From Candidatus Obscuribacterales bacterium (lineage in GTDB: Bacteria > Cyanobacteriota > Vampirovibrionia > Obscuribacterales > Obscuribacteraceae), in assembly GCA_949127735.1 (NCBI GenBank), contig CASBPX010000084.1, forward strand, positions 1 through 32,361: 32,361 nt of DNA. The letters run 5' to 3'. Numbering within the stretch: position 1 is the stretch's first letter; the number at the start of each line of letters is the position of its first letter. This document shows positions 31,797 to 32,361 of this stretch, piece by piece. Both the position numbers and the translations under genes were made by a program. The notes under the pieces were generated by a model. It ran no database searches. It was not told the DNA's origin and was given only the letters and a program-made list of their open reading frames with translations.

Positions 31797-32231
31797 TCAA
31801 ATAAACCGCCCAGGCGCCCAGCTCTGAAAAGGAGCTATTGTGACCTCAGGTGTTTGTGGAAGATCCGAAAATGAAACAACGAATGCTTTTCTTGACGCCA
31901 AATTATCAGGGGGAGGTGGAAGTGGCGATACGGAGCGAATTAGATTTATAGCCAAATCGTCCACCATTGCATCTCCCGAGCCACCAACAATTATCAAATC
32001 TGTAATTTTGCCTTTGATATCAACTCTAAATCTGCAATAAATTCTTTTGTGTCCAACTGCTTTTGTAAGATCGTCCAATTGTTTTTGCTTCTTAATTTTC
32101 TGGTGTATTCCTTGCAGCCAAGAATCTCGTCTTAAAGCTTCGTCCTCAGGAATCCACTCATTTGGCGGCATGCCACTTGCCGGTAGCGACATCGACAAGT
32201 ACAATAAAAATGTCGTTAGAATTTTTCTCAT
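31797..32231 (-). CDS. Small exported TonB-C-terminal-like protein
   Basis: 144 aa from the ATG at 32229-32231; an in-frame GTG three codons upstream is the alternative. Residues 1-23 look like a signal peptide with a short hydrophobic core. Residues about 60-130 resemble the TonB C-terminal domain: F-R-V-D-I-K-G-K-I-T-D-L, then G-S-G-D-A-M-V-D-D-L-A-I, then P-L-P-P-P-P and a final strand. Genuine TonB has a membrane anchor and a long Pro-rich linker, which are missing here, so this is a stand-alone domain, probably a binding module in the periplasm and not an energy transducer. Such one-domain forms are common in this kind of genome, as far as I recall. Confidence 0.7.
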   Translation of the reverse strand: MRKILTTFLLYLSMSLPASGMPPNEWIPEDEALRRDSWLQGIHQKIKKQKQLDDLTKAVGHKRIYCRFRVDIKGKITDLIIVGGSGDAMVDDLAINLIRSVSPLPPPPDNLASRKAFVVSFSDLPQTPEVTIAPFQSWAPGRFI

Positions 32232-32361
32232 AACTGCCACATTCAGAAAATCCGGCGGGGATATATTTGATTATATGCCCAGCCTGATGTAGCGGCTATA
32301 AATTAGGTTGCACTGACGCCTTCGACTATTCATTAATCCCGGCCGCCACCAACATATGAAC

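Noticed and set aside
31782..31874. 30-codon plus-strand frame with a GGAG site, rich in Arg and Lys.
   Set aside because: Most of it is antisense to the TonB-like gene, which has a signal peptide and a domain match; no independent support.
26682..32306. 15-base identical sequence GCGGCTATAAATTAG at 26682-26696 and 32292-32306, both intergenic.
   Set aside because: In 32 kb about one 15-mer repeat is expected by chance; no larger repeat unit surrounds it.
32356..32361. ATG AAC at the right edge as the start of another gene.
   Set aside because: Only two codons are visible and there is no ribosome-binding site.

Overview
The window reads as a chromosomal segment of a mid-GC, Gram-negative-type bacterium. 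My best guess is a non-photosynthetic relative of the Cyanobacteria (Vampirovibrionota/'Melainabacteria', Obscuribacterales-like). The grounds are several WG-repeat proteins next to membrane Ser/Thr kinases, a PATAN/DUF4388 protein, and a double winged-helix membrane protein (26701-27975) of a type I otherwise know from Cyanobacteria and chloroplasts. This placement is inference; there is no rRNA or other standard marker here. I see no insertion sequence, prophage, CRISPR array or integrase. Gene starts are a mix of ATG, GTG and probable TTG, and no classical GC-stem plus U-tract terminator is obvious.

Layout. 1-99: start of a secreted protein leaving the window. 235-2774 (+): double-RDD membrane protein and a secreted WG-repeat protein with an acidic tail. 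2833-4944 (-): Ser/Thr kinase with one membrane span and an LRR-like ectodomain. 5070-5295 (-): three tRNAs (transcribed Arg-ACG, Lys-UUU, Glu-UUC), followed by a 450-bp gap holding two inverted-repeat structures. 5753-12778 (-): a signalling block of PATAN/degenerate-GGDEF protein, WG-repeat membrane protein and two membrane Ser/Thr kinases, the last three overlapping end to end. 12916-16222: small conserved protein, alpha/beta hydrolase, NADAR protein, M23 endopeptidase and L,D-transpeptidase.

16249-19913: an NAD-synthesis locus. An NrtR-type Nudix regulator is divergent from nadA-nadB across a 452-bp spacer full of palindromes and repeats. 19869-26668: unknown hydrophilic protein, GNAT acetyltransferase, HrpB helicase with a TPR-like membrane protein, a secreted unknown and a MATE exporter. 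26701-31456 (-): the most interesting block. A 271-aa protein of unknown function is followed by rtcB and prfH (4-nt overlap), then a DUF4239 membrane protein (4-nt overlap if a TTG start is right) and the double winged-helix membrane protein. RtcB/PrfH pairs are known to rescue ribosomes whose rRNA has been cut; the upstream gene is a candidate third component, and its promoter region carries a 12-bp direct repeat. 31797-32231 (-): small exported TonB-C-like protein.

Two themes stand out: sensing and signalling at the envelope (WG repeats, RDD, three kinases, PATAN), and RNA/ribosome repair (rtcB-prfH plus a companion).
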